From an uncultured Eubacterium sp. (lineage in GTDB: Bacteria > Bacillota > Clostridia > Lachnospirales > Lachnospiraceae), in contig CAJUHV010000075.1 of NCBI GenBank assembly GCA_910586445.1, positions 1-19,642 of the forward strand: 19,642 nucleotides of DNA. Reading direction: 5' to 3'. How positions within the stretch are numbered: position 1 is the first letter of the stretch; each line of letters begins with the position of its first letter. The notes below the pieces were generated by a model that saw only the letters and a list, made by a program, of their open reading frames with translations, did not search any database and was not told the DNA's origin. Shown piece by piece: positions 1 to 7,154 of the stretch. The position numbers and the translations under genes are program-made.

Positions 1-5
1 CCTTA

Positions 6-52
6 CACTCCTTTCTTAGTTTTATTATATCCCCATCTATTGCAAAATACAA
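6..52 (-). promoter_or_regulatory. Sigma-A-type promoter and ribosome site for a gene beyond the left edge
   Basis: Reading leftward, TTGTAT (47-52) and a perfect TATAAT (24-29) are separated by 17 bp. A Shine-Dalgarno AAAGGAGTG lies at 6-14, so the start codon should fall just outside the window. The promoter sits directly after the broken primase-like gene, so the next gene has its own transcription start. The downstream gene cannot be seen. Confidence 0.65.
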
Positions 53-73
53 TCAATATTTTCGACTGCATCG

Positions 74-621
74 TTAACAATCCACTGTTTCCCTAACAGA
101 ATATACGATTTCCATGAAACTATCTTTATTTTTAATTCTTCTTCCAATAATCCCTGTCTGGATAGGGAAACATAGTTCGGCATTTCTAAGATAATTTTTT
201 GTGAACCTGGAATCTAATACATCATCATCCTTTATACTACGCAACAGGCATTTGCGGTAATCTGCAACTTCATCCCCATACTGCCTATCCTATGGTCGAT
301 TACTAAAACACGGTTCAGCCCCCGTAGATTTACAAGGATATCAATACCATCATGTTTCCATTGACAGACATCTATATTTGGATATATCCAATCGGAAGGA
401 TTATCACTGTCAGAATTATCAATATCAAACATGATACAATCTGATTGGATAAAATGCTCCTTTTTCCGGTGATTATTCTTGTACCTGACACACACATGGT
501 CATGAGATACGGCTATCCTAAAATCATTTTCGGAACTTATTTGAATCTCATTCGGATAAAACTGATTGCTTGCAGTCTGGCATGTGTTGCTGTAAAATAG
601 TGTAAAATTGGTTTTTGTCAT
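74..621 (-). pseudogene. Chimeric, frameshifted primase-like gene (mobile-element remnant)
   Basis: The first frame starts at ATG 621 behind a good ribosome site (TAGGAGG) and runs to a stop at 232. Its first ~80 residues (LFYSNTC, YPNE, HDHVCVRYKNN, FIQSDCIMFDIDN, DNPSDW) resemble the N-terminus of primases carried by integrative elements and plasmids of gut Firmicutes. After DNPSDW the usual primase continuation is missing and the protein reads into unrelated sequence. A second frame, open from 289 to a stop at 74, continues with convincing protein-like sequence (QYGDEVADYRKCLLRSIKDD and on, about 69 residues), so one frameshift between about 234 and 289 seems to split a ~182-residue coding unit. 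The back half is not recognised. The primase link is recalled family similarity, not a search. The gene is probably non-functional debris from an integrated element, although the 129-residue first frame could be expressed. Confidence 0.55.
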
Positions 622-683
622 CGTGTTTACCTCCTATTTTCCATACAAAGAGATTGTCTCTGGAATTTTTGTATTTGAGAGCA

Positions 684-732
684 TAAAAAACAGCCATGTT
701 GTTATCCCGAAAGATAACTAACATGACTGTTT
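684..732 (-). terminator. Intrinsic terminator, minus strand
   Basis: On the minus strand a stem of about 19 bp with one bulge and one mismatch (AAACAGTCATGTTAGTTATC pairing with GATAACAACATGGCTGTTT around a TTTCGG loop, 687-732) is followed by six Ts (684-690). It would stop transcripts from the truncated sporulation gene before the primase-like fragment. Apart from this hairpin I see no gene in 622-771. Confidence 0.85.
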
Positions 733-827
733 ACGTTAGTTTTTTAGAATTATGGCTTGTCCGGTCAATGATTACCGATATTCGACGGAATAAGCAGATT
801 TCCCTGTCATTTTGATAATCAATTCAT

Positions 828-1556
828 TCAGTGTAAGGGGCTTGCAACCCTAAACCACCGTGTATTCCGGTACCATTCTGTATAGACACGGTTCATTGTA
901 AATGACATGATTGCCAATACATTTGCCCTGATTGCTGCATCCGGCCATGTAGCATATATTTCGCTGGATGCAACATTTTTTATATAGTCTTTGTATCGGA
1001 TATAATAATCTGTAGCTGTATAATCTGTCGGCTCTCCATCATGCACTACGACATATTCCGGCACTACTACCCTGCTGAGCACGATCTCACCAGTCTGGCG
1101 GATAGGTTTAATCTCAGCCTCCTCAATCTTTGGCGGAAAATCTCCGAATAGTGTATTTGCAGGAATCACAATATCATCCGGCCATCTGGCAGCTGCACCG
1201 ACCGGCTGCAGGCGGACATCCTGAACGGCTGTCACATCAGGCAGCACCTGAATGCCATCGACTGTCACCGGCTGATAGCCTTCAGCTGTAATCTGTATCG
1301 TATACTGAGAATACGGCTGTCCCTCTGACGGCTCCATGCTGTAATCTAACGGTGGAGCCTTTAGATCCAGCTGTTCTGTCTGTCCAGATTCATTTGTACT
1401 CAATTCTTCAAACGTACTGTCTGGTTCTCCGGTATAAGAAATATAGATTCTTGCATCCGGGATCGGCTCCCTATTTGCCCTTGATTCCACACTCATCTGC
1501 AGCCTGCCTGTATCAGGCGTATCTGACTGGGTCTGATATACACTTTTCATAAGCAC
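828..1556 (-). pseudogene. Truncated SpoIID-like sporulation protein (C-terminal half lost)
   Basis: The start is probably GTG at 1556, seven bases after GAAGGGG; ATG at 1550 lies too far from that site. Residues ~17-115 form a carboxypeptidase-regulatory-like beta domain (PIPDARIYI, YTIQITAEGYQPVTVDGIQV). Residues ~165-230 carry the opening of a SpoIID/amidase-enhancer-type domain (YKDYIKNVASSEIYATWP, then RANVLAIMSFTMNRVYTEWY). Homologues in spore-forming Clostridia, as I recall them, run on for about 200 more residues and end in a peptidoglycan-binding domain. Here, directly after TEWYR (near 866/867), the sequence becomes NTRWFRVASPLH and stops. This fits a deletion or insertion joining the gene to mobile-element DNA. 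In the intact family the role is in cortex or peptidoglycan remodelling during sporulation; this copy is probably inactive. It follows gntR by 66 bp. Confidence 0.65.
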
Positions 1557-1622
1557 ACAAATACCCCTTCGCTCTTGCTATTAGCATATGCACCCGGGTA
1601 TAATTGTTTCCAATATTCCAGA

Positions 1623-2297
1623 CTAATTCTGCTCCTGTATAATATTTTTGACCGCCTCTGCCTGATTGCGAATATGACTGCGCATAGCGTCTGCTACGCG
1701 TTCCTTATTTTTCTGTTTAAGTGCAGTGACAATTTCTTCGTGTTCCCTGACCAGCATCGGATAATTTTCCTTTCCTTTTAAATATTCTACCCGGTAGCGG
1801 TAGATCTGTTCTCGAATATTATTTAATAAGGTTACTAATTTGGGATTATCCGTTGCCCGGTAAATAATATCATGAAACTCTACATCATATTCTATGATTT
1901 TCTTCAGCTTGCCTGCTTGAATCGCATTTTCAAAATTTTTCATGGCAAGCGTCAGCTCCTTCAGCTGCTGCGCCGTCATCTTATCACATGCTACCTGTAC
2001 AGCAAGCTCGTCCAGGGCTTCACGAATCTGCAGGACATCTTCCATGTCTTTTTCTGTCATTTTTGCTACTTCTGCACCTTTTCTGGGAATCGTGACTGCC
2101 AGCCCCTCCTGCTCCAGCATCCGTATCGCTTCACGGATCGGCGTCCGGCTGACACCGAGCTTTGAAGCAAGCTGCAGCTCCATCAGCCGCTCCCCAGGCC
2201 TTAAATCACCTTTTAAAATAGCCTCCCGCAGCGTATGAAATACCACATCACGCAGAGGAAGATATGCATTCATATTCAACTTTAAATCTTCCGGCAT
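1623..2297 (-). CDS. GntR-family transcriptional regulator, FCD (FadR/VanR-like) type
   Basis: A 224-residue protein, full length for the family. Residues ~12-76 form the winged helix-turn-helix (LREAILKGDLRPGERLME, LGVSRTPIREAIRMLEQEGL, then the wing IPRKGAEV). Residues ~82-218 form the all-helical FCD ligand-binding domain, with the usual metal-binding set visible as Asp138, His142 (YDVEFH), His186 (REHEEI) and His208 (RSHI). Such proteins bind a small acid, often with a metal, and act as dimers on a palindrome. A GAGGGA ribosome site precedes ATG 2297. The gene begins 20 bp after ispE and is surely co-transcribed with it. A perfect palindrome overlapping the ispE promoter (3247-3261) is the likely site of autoregulation. 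The ligand cannot be told from the sequence. Confidence 0.93.
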   Translation of the reverse strand: MPEDLKLNMNAYLPLRDVVFHTLREAILKGDLRPGERLMELQLASKLGVSRTPIREAIRMLEQEGLAVTIPRKGAEVAKMTEKDMEDVLQIREALDELAVQVACDKMTAQQLKELTLAMKNFENAIQAGKLKKIIEYDVEFHDIIYRATDNPKLVTLLNNIREQIYRYRVEYLKGKENYPMLVREHEEIVTALKQKNKERVADAMRSHIRNQAEAVKNIIQEQN

Positions 2298-2317
2298 ATT
2301 CTGGTCCCTCGACTTAT

Positions 2318-3184
2318 TTATACATTGAAAATAGTAGTGACATAAATCTGCTTAGCCAGTCCTGTGGCCCTTAAAGCATCCGCTGCTGCTTTGGCCCTTC
2401 CACGCTCATCAAATAAAGCAAATACAGTAGGGCCGCTGCCGCTCATCATAGCATTCAATGCGCCATGTTCTATCAAATGCTCTTTAATCCTCGCAATCAC
2501 TGGATATTCTTTTACTGTAACACCTTCCAAAATATTGCCCATATGAGAGGCCATCTTTTTTAAATCCTGACGCTTTATGTCCGTAATCAGGCCATCGATA
2601 TCCGGGTGCACAGTCTGCCTGTCTAATTTTAGATTTTCATATACCCATTTCGTTGATACACTGATCCCCGGCTTTGCAATTACAACCGGACAGCGTACCA
2701 CTGCCGGTAATCGAGTCAGCTTTTCTCCGATTCCTTCAGCTAACGCTGTTCCTCTCATCAGGCAGTACGGCACATCTGCTCCAAGAGTCAGTGCCCGCTC
2801 TGCAAGCTGCTTCTGTGACAGCTTTAACTCATACAGCTGATTCATGCCGTATAATACTGCCGCTGCATCCGTACTGCCGCCTGCCATGCCGGCTGATACA
2901 GGAATGCATTTTTTTATATCTATTGAAACACCTTTGGTAATCTCAAATTCATCCATTAAGATCCTGGCCGCTCTATATGCCAGATTATGTTCGTCTGTAG
3001 GCAGAAAATGTATGTTTGTCGTCAAATGAATTTCCTGTTCATCTGTTTTTTCCATTTTGATGCTGTCAAATAGATGTATCGTCTGCATAATCATGCGAAC
3101 CAGATGATATCCGTCTTCCCGGCATCCCGTAACATCCAATCCCAGATTGATCTTTGCAAGGGCCTTCAGCCTAATTTCATCCAT
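2318..3184 (-). CDS. ispE: 4-diphosphocytidyl-2-C-methyl-D-erythritol kinase (IspE)
   Basis: This GHMP kinase phosphorylates CDP-methylerythritol at the 2-hydroxyl, the fourth step of the MEP route to isoprenoids, in the cytoplasm. With the start at ATG 3184 it has 288 residues, normal for IspE. Visible motifs are the N-terminal LKALAKINLGLDV with Lys11, the ATP-binding glycine-rich PVSAGMAGGSTDAAA (95-109) with catalytic Asp106, LGADVPYCL, and the third GHMP motif MMSGSGPTVFALF near the C-terminus. A GGAGG lies eight bases before ATG 3184. The frame stays open to 3262, but that stretch overlaps the promoter and encodes nothing family-like, so the longer start is rejected. It is the first gene of an ispE-gntR unit. 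Confidence 0.96.
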   Translation of the reverse strand: MDEIRLKALAKINLGLDVTGCREDGYHLVRMIMQTIHLFDSIKMEKTDEQEIHLTTNIHFLPTDEHNLAYRAARILMDEFEITKGVSIDIKKCIPVSAGMAGGSTDAAAVLYGMNQLYELKLSQKQLAERALTLGADVPYCLMRGTALAEGIGEKLTRLPAVVRCPVVIAKPGISVSTKWVYENLKLDRQTVHPDIDGLITDIKRQDLKKMASHMGNILEGVTVKEYPVIARIKEHLIEHGALNAMMSGSGPTVFALFDERGRAKAAADALRATGLAKQIYVTTIFNV

Positions 3185-3246
3185 ATCTATGTCCTCCGAA
3201 TATGATGACAATTTATTATTAGATTTGTTTTTTGTATATTGTATTA

Positions 3247-3261
3247 TGTATACAGTATACA
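3247..3261. promoter_or_regulatory. 15-bp palindromic candidate operator
   Basis: TGTATACAGTATACA is a perfect inverted repeat, seven bases each side of one central base. On the minus strand it contains the ispE -10 hexamer TATACT. Its form matches operators of FCD-type GntR regulators, and a gene for one lies in the same unit, so self-repression by blocking RNA polymerase is the simplest reading. The binding itself is inferred. Confidence 0.65.
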
Positions 3262-3282
3262 CTTTAATTCATATTCTGTCAA
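3254..3282 (-). promoter_or_regulatory. Sigma-A promoter of ispE-gntR
   Basis: TTGACA (3277-3282) and TATACT (3254-3259) are separated by exactly 17 bp, with transcription expected to start near 3247. The resulting leader is about 60 bases and carries the GGAGG of ispE at 3193-3197. The -35 box matches consensus fully and the -10 box at five of six positions. Confidence 0.85.
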
Positions 3283-3311
3283 TTGGTGTTTCTATTTTTT
3301 TCCTTTATTTC

Positions 3312-3543
3312 TAGAGCGTGTTTGAAAAATGCTTTCCGTGAGATGTGCTTCATACTTGGTACCCAACGGGCATGATATGGAGAATTTATCCCAAATTTAT
3401 GAGGCATACCCACCGGGCATGATATAGCGGGCTATGTTGATTAAATTTGGGATGAATGATCCGCATCATCTTGGACATTAGCAGTCCAAGAAGCTTGAAG
3501 TGGGGAGTGCAGATCGCGGGAATGATTTTTCAAACACGCTCTA
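3312..3543. repeat. 232-bp MITE-like element with 19-bp perfect terminal inverted repeats
   Basis: The ends are TAGAGCGTGTTTGAAAAAT (3312-3330) and its exact complement ATTTTTCAAACACGCTCTA (3525-3543). The outermost TA on each side may be a duplicated target dinucleotide, as in IS630/Tc1-mariner-type insertions. Inside are an 18-base direct repeat with one difference and a 47-bp period (ACCCAACGGGCATGATAT at 3361, ACCCACCGGGCATGATAT at 3408), an inverted pair ATCCCAAATTTA/TAAATTTGGGAT (3388-3399, 3442-3453) and a CTTGGAC/GTCCAAG hairpin (3470-3490). No reading frame of note lies inside, so it is non-autonomous. Related end sequences recur near 8446 and at 10470. It fills most of the stretch between ispE and the next gene. 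Confidence 0.8.
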
Positions 3544-3572
3544 AGACTTTTTCGCTGATCCAGATACTGCAT

Positions 3573-3812
3573 TCAGATCCGCAGAGTACCGTCAAAAAAC
3601 AATGCACACGCATATCGAAAACCGTACAAAAACCCCTGCTTTTCGTATTCTGAAACCAGCGACGTAACATAATGCTCTGCTTCTGCCATATTGACGCCCT
3701 CCCCCTCAAAATAACTGCACATTTCTTTCCGTACTGCCCTTGCTTTAGGCATATCTGTATAGCCATCATAAAGCATTTCAAAATTATCAAAGATCTTATC
3801 AACTACACCCAT
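3573..3812 (-). CDS. Small hypothetical protein, 79 aa (possibly DUF6809-like)
   Basis: A 79-residue soluble, helix-rich protein. ATG 3812 follows AGAAAGGAC at a workable distance. The C-terminal stretch QGFLYGFRYACALFFDG resembles the FxxGFRxGARLMxE-type ending of small Lachnospiraceae proteins grouped as DUF6809, but this is recall and not a search result. There is no signal peptide or membrane segment. It lies between the terminator of the secreted-protein gene and the MITE, whose end is 30 bp past the stop codon. Function is unknown. Confidence 0.6.
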   Translation of the reverse strand: MGVVDKIFDNFEMLYDGYTDMPKARAVRKEMCSYFEGEGVNMAEAEHYVTSLVSEYEKQGFLYGFRYACALFFDGTLRI

Positions 3813-3863
3813 TTATATTATGTCCTTTCTGTAGTTATAATTGCCTCTAGAACCTTATATAAA

Positions 3864-3899
3864 TGCCGCCCGAGCAGGCATAAATCCCATCGGACGGCA
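3864..3899 (-). terminator. Probable terminator after the secreted tail-fibre-like gene
   Basis: On the minus strand TGCCGTCCGA pairs with TCGGGCGGCA, ten pairs including one G-U, across a 16-base loop. The sequence beyond is only moderately T-rich (TTTATAT). The G-U pair forms only in the minus-strand RNA, which argues for that direction. It lies 77 bp after the stop of the gene ending at 3977. Confidence 0.65.
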
Positions 3900-3976
3900 T
3901 ACCACTGGCGAATCAATTTATAGCAAAATATATCCCACCAGAGTGCAAATAAAATCCAGTTTTAAGATATTCTCTA

Positions 3977-5059
3977 TCAAATATACATAATTCTGATCTC
4001 CATATCGACATAAGCCGAATCCGCATGCCTTAAAGAAAATCCAAACTCTCCCCATGTCGCAGACCCGCCAGACACTGACCATTCAAGGTATCCGATATTA
4101 TCAGAAAATTTAAATCCTCTGTTTGTATACACTCCCGTCTGTGATTTTGTCCAGCCTTCATAAATATTATATGTCCATGTCCAGCAATAGATCCCGACGA
4201 TCTGATGACCTTCAAATTTTTGTTTAAACTTGTAGGTACGGTCGCCATCTTCATCCTGCACCATAGTGAAGTATTCCTCTTCACAGCTCGGCCCATAGTA
4301 ATCCAGCCTTACTTCTGCTGCATACTCTTTGAGACTGCTTGATGAGGCTCCCTGCTTATAGCTTTCTGAATCTTCATTTACCCTTCCGTCTGCAAATGTA
4401 ATCCCTGCCTGATACCGTGACTGTGCCAGATCACTGATCGCCTGGCTAAACTGCTGAAACGTATAAGACGAACTTGCTGTACCTCCACTGCCAGTAATGG
4501 CGTTCGTCAACAAATTTTTCCCATTACTGACAGACTGAAAAGACCGGTCTACACTTTCCTTTAGTCCTGACACATTCGTAGTCAATGTATTATTCTGCTT
4601 CTCCAGATAGTTCAGCTTTGCGCTGACCGATGCCTCTTTGTAATTGTCTGATTCCGGCACCTGCGTATCGCCTATTCCAAGAAACCCTTTGAGCTTCTGC
4701 CATGCATTTGCCACAAATGCCATCAGCGACGTCTCCTGTGAAGGATCTTTCTCATCGTCATATACGGCCGACAGATCTTCACTCTGCCCAAGCTCATGAT
4801 TTTTTGTAATCTTGAGAAAATGCCCCTGTGCCGTATCCCATGAACCCTGGATCTCTTCGGTGCATAAATACATCTCGCCATCATATATAATATAATCTCC
4901 CGCACTGTAAGCAGTATTTTCATTAAATATTACCGCCGTTTTATCTGTAGCATTTGATGTAATGACGGCTGCCTCACTTCTGACTGCAGGCATACTTACA
5001 AGCATTCCAGAAATAAGCAGCAGCGCAGCTGCCTGTTTTATCTTTGATTTGTAATTCAT
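3977..5059 (-). CDS. Secreted protein with carbohydrate-binding-like and phage tail-fibre-like modules
   Basis: A 360-residue protein with a clear signal peptide (KSKIK, then a hydrophobic core AAALLLISGMLVSM, and a cleavage site near SEA-A, residues 28-31). Residues ~50-84 (YSAGDYIIYDGEMYLC, then a spaced Trp) look like a small CBM5/12-type carbohydrate-binding fold. Residues ~145-175 are predicted coiled coil. Residues ~178-237 (NGKNLLTNAITGSGG, YTFQQFSQAISDL, YQAGITFADGRVN, SYKQG) match a motif common in tail-fibre or baseplate proteins of Firmicute phages. The last ~120 residues are aromatic-rich and beta-like and were not recognised. AGGAGG stands six bases before ATG. The gene starts 12 bp after the upstream coiled-coil gene, so the two are co-transcribed. 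There is no sortase motif or anchor, so the protein is either released or held by its partner. Confidence 0.75.
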   Translation of the reverse strand: MNYKSKIKQAAALLLISGMLVSMPAVRSEAAVITSNATDKTAVIFNENTAYSAGDYIIYDGEMYLCTEEIQGSWDTAQGHFLKITKNHELGQSEDLSAVYDDEKDPSQETSLMAFVANAWQKLKGFLGIGDTQVPESDNYKEASVSAKLNYLEKQNNTLTTNVSGLKESVDRSFQSVSNGKNLLTNAITGSGGTASSSYTFQQFSQAISDLAQSRYQAGITFADGRVNEDSESYKQGASSSSLKEYAAEVRLDYYGPSCEEEYFTMVQDEDGDRTYKFKQKFEGHQIVGIYCWTWTYNIYEGWTKSQTGVYTNRGFKFSDNIGYLEWSVSGGSATWGEFGFSLRHADSAYVDMEIRIMYI

Positions 5060-5071
5060 AGAAATCCTCCT

Positions 5072-7000
5072 TTATCTCTTTTCTTTGTAAACATGAATCG
5101 TAGTGATCTGAATGTTACGCGTCGGCCTGTTTGTGAAAGATATGAGCAGGTCATTACCGCTTGTAGTCAAAGCTACATTAGAGGGCAGGCGGTCTGGCCG
5201 CTTAAATTCAACTACGATAGATGTATCCTCTTCACTCAGATCAATCTGGTCTTCCTCTGTCACAAGAGGTATCTGGTATACATAGGCCGCACCATTTTCC
5301 TGATACGCATATCCGGCGGCATCCCCCTGCATATCTGCCAGCAAAGTAATGTCTGAATACCATTTTTCTTTTTCCAGTATGCTGATACGCTCCCTGGCAT
5401 CTACCAGGTCTGTATTCAAATGATCGATGCCTTCTTCCATCGTCTGCGCTCCGCCTGCATTTTGAAGCGCCCTTACCAGCCCTTCTATGCCGTCAGCAGA
5501 CAATATTTTAATAATAGAACCTATCTTTTCAAAGATGGTACTGCCCTCGACCTTTCCGGCTTCTTCCTTATCACCAATCAGCTTATTCGTTTCATCAATC
5601 TGCGACTTGAGCTCTTTATCGGCTTCTTCTCTTGCACTGCGTTCTTCATCTAACAGCTTTTTGTGATCTTCTGATTGTTTATCCAGATTCTTTTTAAGCT
5701 CCTGATCACTTTTTAGCAGCTCTTCCTTTGCTTTTTCCAGATCTCTGCCATTTTCATCCAAAGAGCCTTCCAGCTCTTTTAATGATTTGTCAAACGCTTC
5801 ATCCTTTTTCGCATTTTCTTCCTTCAGCTGGTTAATGATCCGATCCAGCTCCTGGATCGCTCCTGTATAAACCCGGTCGTTCCCTGCCAGTACATCTACA
5901 AATTCTGCAATTGTCAGGTCTGCAGCAGATACGCCCGCAGACTGGATCTTGCTCCCGCTGCCTGTTACTTTTTCCAGCTGAACCGCAGATATATTGATCG
6001 CAGACGTCAGCTCTTTTGTTACAGAATTGATATGGCTGATAGATTCTTGAATTTCTTTGATAACTCCCTGCAGCTTTTTTAGGTCTGCTGTATGCGTCTT
6101 ATCTACTGCCTTTAATTCTTTGATCTGTTTCGTCAATGTGCTTACAGACGACTTTACCTCATTGATTTTGGCCGTCAGGCTTTCAATCTGACGTAATGTC
6201 TCTTTGTTTGCCTTGCTTAATGCATTGTCTAAAATAGACTGTACCTCGTCCTTTGTCAGATAATCTGCGCCTTTTGCCGGTATTTTTATCCTTTTTTCGA
6301 TATCTGCCAGAATGCTTTCCTGCAGTTTTTCTATCTGCTGCTTTGTCACCGTACCGACGATCTGCGTAATCAGCTGTTCCAGGCCCGGATCTTCCTTCAG
6401 CCGTTCTAAATCTTTATCAGACAGCCTGTAAGCACTGTTTTCGATCTGATTTTTCATCATTTCTGCAAGATCCTTTTTCAGCTGCTCTTCCAGCTGCCTT
6501 TTCTCCTCATCAGTAAGCAGCTGCGTAACACTGATTGTACTGAGAGAATCTTTTAATACCTGCTCTACGACGAGACGGATATATTTCTTCTGGTCATCCG
6601 ACAATACGCTGTCACCTGAGATCTCAAGCTCCGCCAGCAGCTGGGCAATGAGTGCCCGCAGCTCATCATCACCGATCGCAACAGCTTTAATATCGCCGTC
6701 TGAAATCAGTTCATATATTTTTCCATCCTGCAGCTGTGACGAAATCGATTCTCGTATCATATCTGCCAGGATATCTTTGCTGAGCGTGTCTAGTACCTGA
6801 TCGCTGACCGTATCCGAAATCTGTTCGATATGGTCCGGCGTAATAATTACTGCACCGCCTTCATCGGTCGATGCGTCTGTCTGGTCCGTAAACAGATAAA
6901 CCGCCAGTATCACTGCTGCCAGTATTACCAAACCGGCTATAAACAGCAATACTTTTTTCCTGCGGTCCATCGTATCGTATTGATTTTCATTCTGCTGCAT
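5072..7000 (-). CDS. Membrane-anchored extracellular coiled-coil protein
   Basis: About 642 residues from ATG 7000, which is seven bases after AAGAAAGGA; the frame can be extended to TTG 7006 but that start would crowd the ribosome site. A 16-residue basic cytoplasmic end (MDRRKK) precedes one transmembrane helix (about 17-38), so the bulk should face outward (type II topology). Residues ~50-240 are helical with repeated short DxLxxxL units. Residues ~240-480 are long heptad coiled coil rich in K, E and L (KEELLKSDQELKKNLDKQ). The last ~100 residues (WYSDITLLADMQGDAAGYAY through IQITTIHVYKEKR) form a compact beta-rich domain. No enzyme motif was seen. The shape suggests a stalk or tether for the secreted protein encoded 12 bp downstream. 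Function is inferred from architecture only. Confidence 0.8.
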   Translation of the reverse strand: MQQNENQYDTMDRRKKVLLFIAGLVILAAVILAVYLFTDQTDASTDEGGAVIITPDHIEQISDTVSDQVLDTLSKDILADMIRESISSQLQDGKIYELISDGDIKAVAIGDDELRALIAQLLAELEISGDSVLSDDQKKYIRLVVEQVLKDSLSTISVTQLLTDEEKRQLEEQLKKDLAEMMKNQIENSAYRLSDKDLERLKEDPGLEQLITQIVGTVTKQQIEKLQESILADIEKRIKIPAKGADYLTKDEVQSILDNALSKANKETLRQIESLTAKINEVKSSVSTLTKQIKELKAVDKTHTADLKKLQGVIKEIQESISHINSVTKELTSAINISAVQLEKVTGSGSKIQSAGVSAADLTIAEFVDVLAGNDRVYTGAIQELDRIINQLKEENAKKDEAFDKSLKELEGSLDENGRDLEKAKEELLKSDQELKKNLDKQSEDHKKLLDEERSAREEADKELKSQIDETNKLIGDKEEAGKVEGSTIFEKIGSIIKILSADGIEGLVRALQNAGGAQTMEEGIDHLNTDLVDARERISILEKEKWYSDITLLADMQGDAAGYAYQENGAAYVYQIPLVTEEDQIDLSEEDTSIVVEFKRPDRLPSNVALTTSGNDLLISFTNRPTRNIQITTIHVYKEKR

Positions 7001-7059
7001 AAGCAATTCCTTTCTTAAATAGTTATAACTCCTTTTTTGTTACAATACACCTGCCAAAT

Positions 7060-7105
7060 TTTATAAGAAAATACTTTTCAATTGACTAATTTTTTGATAT
7101 ATTAT
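7060..7105. promoter_or_regulatory. AT-rich divergent promoter region (tentative)
   Basis: This stretch lies between the coiled-coil gene (leftward) and the CorC-type gene (rightward). Rightward, TTTTCA to TATATT at 17 bp, or TTGACT to TATTAC at 15 bp, could serve. Leftward, TTAGTC (7084-7089) and TATAAA (7060-7065) are 18 bp apart. None is close to consensus. Both transcripts must start in this gap, so a pair of promoters is expected, but the exact boxes are uncertain. Confidence 0.35.
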
Positions 7106-7154
7106 TACTCGTAAAGCAAATATACAAAAACAACATAAACAAAGAGGTGTAACA

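Noticed and set aside
3185..3262. N-terminal extension of IspE
   Set aside because: It would lie over the promoter and operator, has no family similarity, and a strong ribosome site precedes ATG 3184.
3530..3802. 90-codon minus-strand frame beside the 79-residue small protein
   Set aside because: It overlaps the better frame and runs into the MITE end; the 79-codon frame has the better ribosome site and family-like ending.
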